Shown piece after piece: positions 62,034 to 64,000 of a stretch of 64,000 nt of DNA; within the stretch, counting starts at the first letter, position 1; each line of letters starts with the position of its first letter. A program made the position numbers and the translations under genes. The stretch covers positions 434,001-498,000 of the forward strand of contig CAVRUD010000032.1 of the NCBI GenBank assembly GCA_963724285.1, in the 5' to 3' direction. The notes under the pieces are model-generated. The model had not been told where the DNA came from. It did not search any database and saw nothing but the letters and a program-made list of their open reading frames with translations. This DNA is from CAVRUD01 sp963724285. Its GTDB lineage: Bacteria > Chloroflexota > Chloroflexia > Thermomicrobiales > UBA6265.

Positions 62034-62429
62034 TCAGGTCAGGTCGAACAGCGACGCCTGGGTGCTGAAGTCTGTCCCGGGAACGAAGCGGGCCCGCTTC
62101 AGGTCGATCCGGTAGTCGTCTTGCGTACCGAGGACGGGCGTCCGCTCTTCGACGTAATACGGCCAGGCGCGCTCTTCGAGGAACCGGGGCGGATGCCCGG
62201 TCGAGCGGATCACCCGCCACCAGGGGGCCTCGCCGCCGAAGTGCTGCATGACCCTGCCGACCATCCGCGCGGCGAACGGACCGGCCACGTCGCCGAGGCC
62301 GCCATGCGGACCGATGGCCTCGGCCACGTCGCCGTAGGTCATGACCCGGCCCGGCGGGATCGTGCCCACGACCTTGAGCACCTCGCTCACGAGCTCTGGA
62401 GTCGGCTCCCACGCATCATCCCAGGTCAT
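62034..62429 (-). CDS. MGMT-family DNA-binding protein lacking the acceptor Cys (alkyltransferase-like)
   Basis: 131 residues. The helix-turn-helix region of O6-methylguanine methyltransferase is clear: VVGTIPPGRVMTYGDVAEAI, GRVMQHFGGEA. The usual PCHRV is replaced by PWWRVIRSTG, so there is no alkyl-accepting Cys, as in alkyltransferase-like (ATL) proteins, which bind O6-alkylguanine and flag it for excision repair. ATG 62429; a GTG at 62438 is possible. Confidence 0.85.
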   Translation of the reverse strand: MTWDDAWEPTPELVSEVLKVVGTIPPGRVMTYGDVAEAIGPHGGLGDVAGPFAARMVGRVMQHFGGEAPWWRVIRSTGHPPRFLEERAWPYYVEERTPVLGTQDDYRIDLKRARFVPGTDFSTQASLFDLT

Positions 62430-62689
62430 GTCCGGCACCGTCCTACGTCGGCGTGTATCTGGTCCAGGCGGCCGCGGCCCGTCTCGTCCGCCAATACCTT
62501 AGCGCCCTGGACCGGAATCCGTCTGGGGCAGACGCATTGGCCGGATGACCCGATCAGTCCGCATCTTCCCGGACATCTGGGGGCTTGACAACCAGCCATC
62601 GCGGCGCAGGATGGAAGCGCGACCGCGTCCGGTACGAGCGAGACATGGCATTGGGCTTCCCGGTTCGATCGCTGACCAGGAGCAAGACC

Positions 62690-63724
62690 ATGGACGTCAG
62701 CGTCGGGACCTTCAACCTCAACAACCTCTTCTCGCGCTTCAACTTCCAGGCGGATCTGGACACGGGAAGCACGTCAACGGTCTCGGTCAGCTCGGCGATG
62801 GGCGGCGCCAGTGCCGCGTCTGGGTTGGCGGCGGCGGGCGGAGAAGCGAACGAGTCCACCGCCGTCTACACCTTCGGCGACGGCAGCCTCGTCGTCCGCC
62901 GCGAGTACCGCGGACGGCTGGTCAAGGGCAAGCCCGAGTCCGAAACGCGAACGATTGCCAGGCGGATCCTGGACGCCAACCTGACCGTCCTCGCCGTCCA
63001 GGAGGTCGAGGATGTCGTCACCCTGCGGGCCTTCGTCCAGGACTTTCTCAACAACAGTTACCGCTACTCCGTCCTGATCGAAGGCAACGATCCACGCCTC
63101 ATCGACCTGGCGGTCCTATCGCGTTTGCCCCTCGGTCCAGCGACCTCCTGGCAGTGGGCCGCCCATCCGGAGGCACCGGCAGAACCCGTCTTTTCGCGCG
63201 ATCTCCTCGAGGTGGAGGTGCTCAACGCCCGCGGGACCTCCCGCCTGTTCACCCTCTACAACAACCACCTCAAGAGCCAATACGTCCCCTTCAACGAAGA
63301 TGCGGTCGCCGGCGCCGAGGCCGCCAACACCCGCCGCCGGCAGCAGGCCGAGACAGTCGGGCGGATCATCGCCGCGCGTCAGCGGCCGCGCAGCCGCTAC
63401 GTCGTCGCCGGGGATATGAACGAGCCGCCGGACTCCCCCAGACTGGCGGCCATCGCCGCATCACCGGCGCTCGGACTGGTGGATGGGTTGGCCTCACCGC
63501 GAGAGACCCGGCCCGCGCCCAGCGACAACCCGCCGCCTCCCGGTCCGGCATGGACGCACCGGTTCAAGCCCACCGGGCAACCGGCCCACTACGAACTCTT
63601 CGACCAGATCTGGCTGAGCCCCGCCCTTGCCGAGCGGCAGACAGACGCCGTCATCGACCGCCGCACCCGGCTGAGCGGCGACGGCACCGACCACGATCTC
63701 GCCTGGGTCACGCTGCGGCTCTGA
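62690..63724 (+). CDS. Endonuclease/exonuclease/phosphatase family protein
   Basis: 344 residues from ATG 62690 behind AGGAGC. DVSVGTFNLNNLFSRFNF (Asn), VLAVQEVEDVVTL (Glu metal ligand), LFTLYNNHLKSQY (His), VVAGDMNEPPDSPRL (Asp, Asn) and GTDHDLAWVTL (Asp-His) are the DNase I-like active site in order. A Ser/Gly insertion (residues about 25-60) is unusual. Phosphodiesterase on nucleic acid or phospholipid; substrate unknown. No signal peptide. Confidence 0.88.
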   Translation: MDVSVGTFNLNNLFSRFNFQADLDTGSTSTVSVSSAMGGASAASGLAAAGGEANESTAVYTFGDGSLVVRREYRGRLVKGKPESETRTIARRILDANLTVLAVQEVEDVVTLRAFVQDFLNNSYRYSVLIEGNDPRLIDLAVLSRLPLGPATSWQWAAHPEAPAEPVFSRDLLEVEVLNARGTSRLFTLYNNHLKSQYVPFNEDAVAGAEAANTRRRQQAETVGRIIAARQRPRSRYVVAGDMNEPPDSPRLAAIAASPALGLVDGLASPRETRPAPSDNPPPPGPAWTHRFKPTGQPAHYELFDQIWLSPALAERQTDAVIDRRTRLSGDGTDHDLAWVTLRL

Positions 63725-63796
63725 TGCGCTCACCGAACACCTTGGCCGCCGTCGCCGCTAGCCTCGGAGAGGCTGTAACCGTGAGCCCCGGGCGGC
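63725..63796. repeat. Dispersed repeat family A copy, no 11-base unit
   Basis: TGCGCTCACCGAACACCTTG, CTAGCCTCGGAGAGGCTGTA, then directly ACCGTGAGCCCCGGGCGG, with the GGGCCAACC units missing. Starts one base after the nuclease stop. Confidence 0.8.
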
Positions 63797-64000
63797 AGGG
63801 ACCAGGGCTTCCAGGATTCCGCACGGCGCTCTAAAGCGATCTCGCCGTGCGATTGTAGCCACGCGATTGCATCGCGCGTTATCCCAGCTTGCGGAGACGC
63901 AAATCCGTTGCGCCGAGACGAAACGGTCTGGCAGACGTCTTGGGCTGTCACTGCTCATCGCCTGGACACATCCGCGTTTGCCGTGTGAGGCGGGCGCGTA
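63797..64000. other. Right edge, possible end of a minus-strand gene
   Basis: A minus frame reads GITRDAIAWLQSHGEIALER before running into repeat sequence. It looks protein-like but has no supporting motif and ends inside the repeat. I do not call it. Confidence 0.25.

Overview
The window is GC-rich bacterial DNA. It most resembles Chloroflexota, order Thermomicrobiales or a close relative. This rests on secreted proteins with ATPVASP-type linkers, Tat-like leaders that begin MDPTRFDALARSLAAP, a SufU next to a tandem rhodanese, and frequent GTG/TTG starts. It is inference from protein style; no rRNA or tRNA gene was seen.

Layout. 0-7.5 kb: exported proteins (cupin/SH3b, beta-propeller, and a very large Gly/Asn-rich repeat protein), each closed by a strong terminator. 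7.8-11.6 kb: housekeeping genes (prepilin peptidase, aroE, mltG, miaA). 11.7-23.4 kb: a catabolic/uptake cluster with two amidohydrolases, RidA, an oligopeptide-type ABC importer (B, C, A), an AspA/AstE-like deacylase, a GntR regulator, a DegT aminotransferase and an isochorismatase-like hydrolase. Two matching palindromes suggest GntR control. Many of these genes carry one-base frameshifts. 24-26.3 kb: rhodanese, sufU and a small secreted protein.

26.3-41.8 kb is an accessory region: dispersed repeats, C-terminal scraps of larger genes (phage terminase-like, MmeI-like methyltransferase, histidine kinase), two Cys-rich Tat-type exported proteins, and a divergent pair of putative nuclease genes. 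One of the pair is HsdR_N plus EVE. The other is Mrr plus coiled coil, membrane segment and SH3-like tail. This pair is the best candidate here for a little-described defence system. The region ends with a DUF2851 gene and a LexA-like promoter that leads into no recognisable gene.

41.8-58.5 kb returns to metabolism: SDR, lactonase-like amidohydrolase, glutamine synthetase-like ligase, class II aldolase, cupredoxin, alpha/beta hydrolase, SufT-like protein, TauE/SafE exporter, TPR protein, RecQ, Gfo/Idh/MocA and gamma-glutamyltransferase. 58.5-60.9 kb holds two abutting insertion sequences, the first inserted at the stop codon of the gamma-glutamyltransferase. 61-64 kb: a LuxR-type HTH with a membrane protein, an MGMT-like protein, an endonuclease/exonuclease/phosphatase protein, and copies of a dispersed palindromic repeat.

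About twenty genes are broken by single-base indels, many in G or C runs. Whether these are assembly errors or real decay cannot be settled from the sequence alone, and it affects how much of the catabolic and defence genes is functional.
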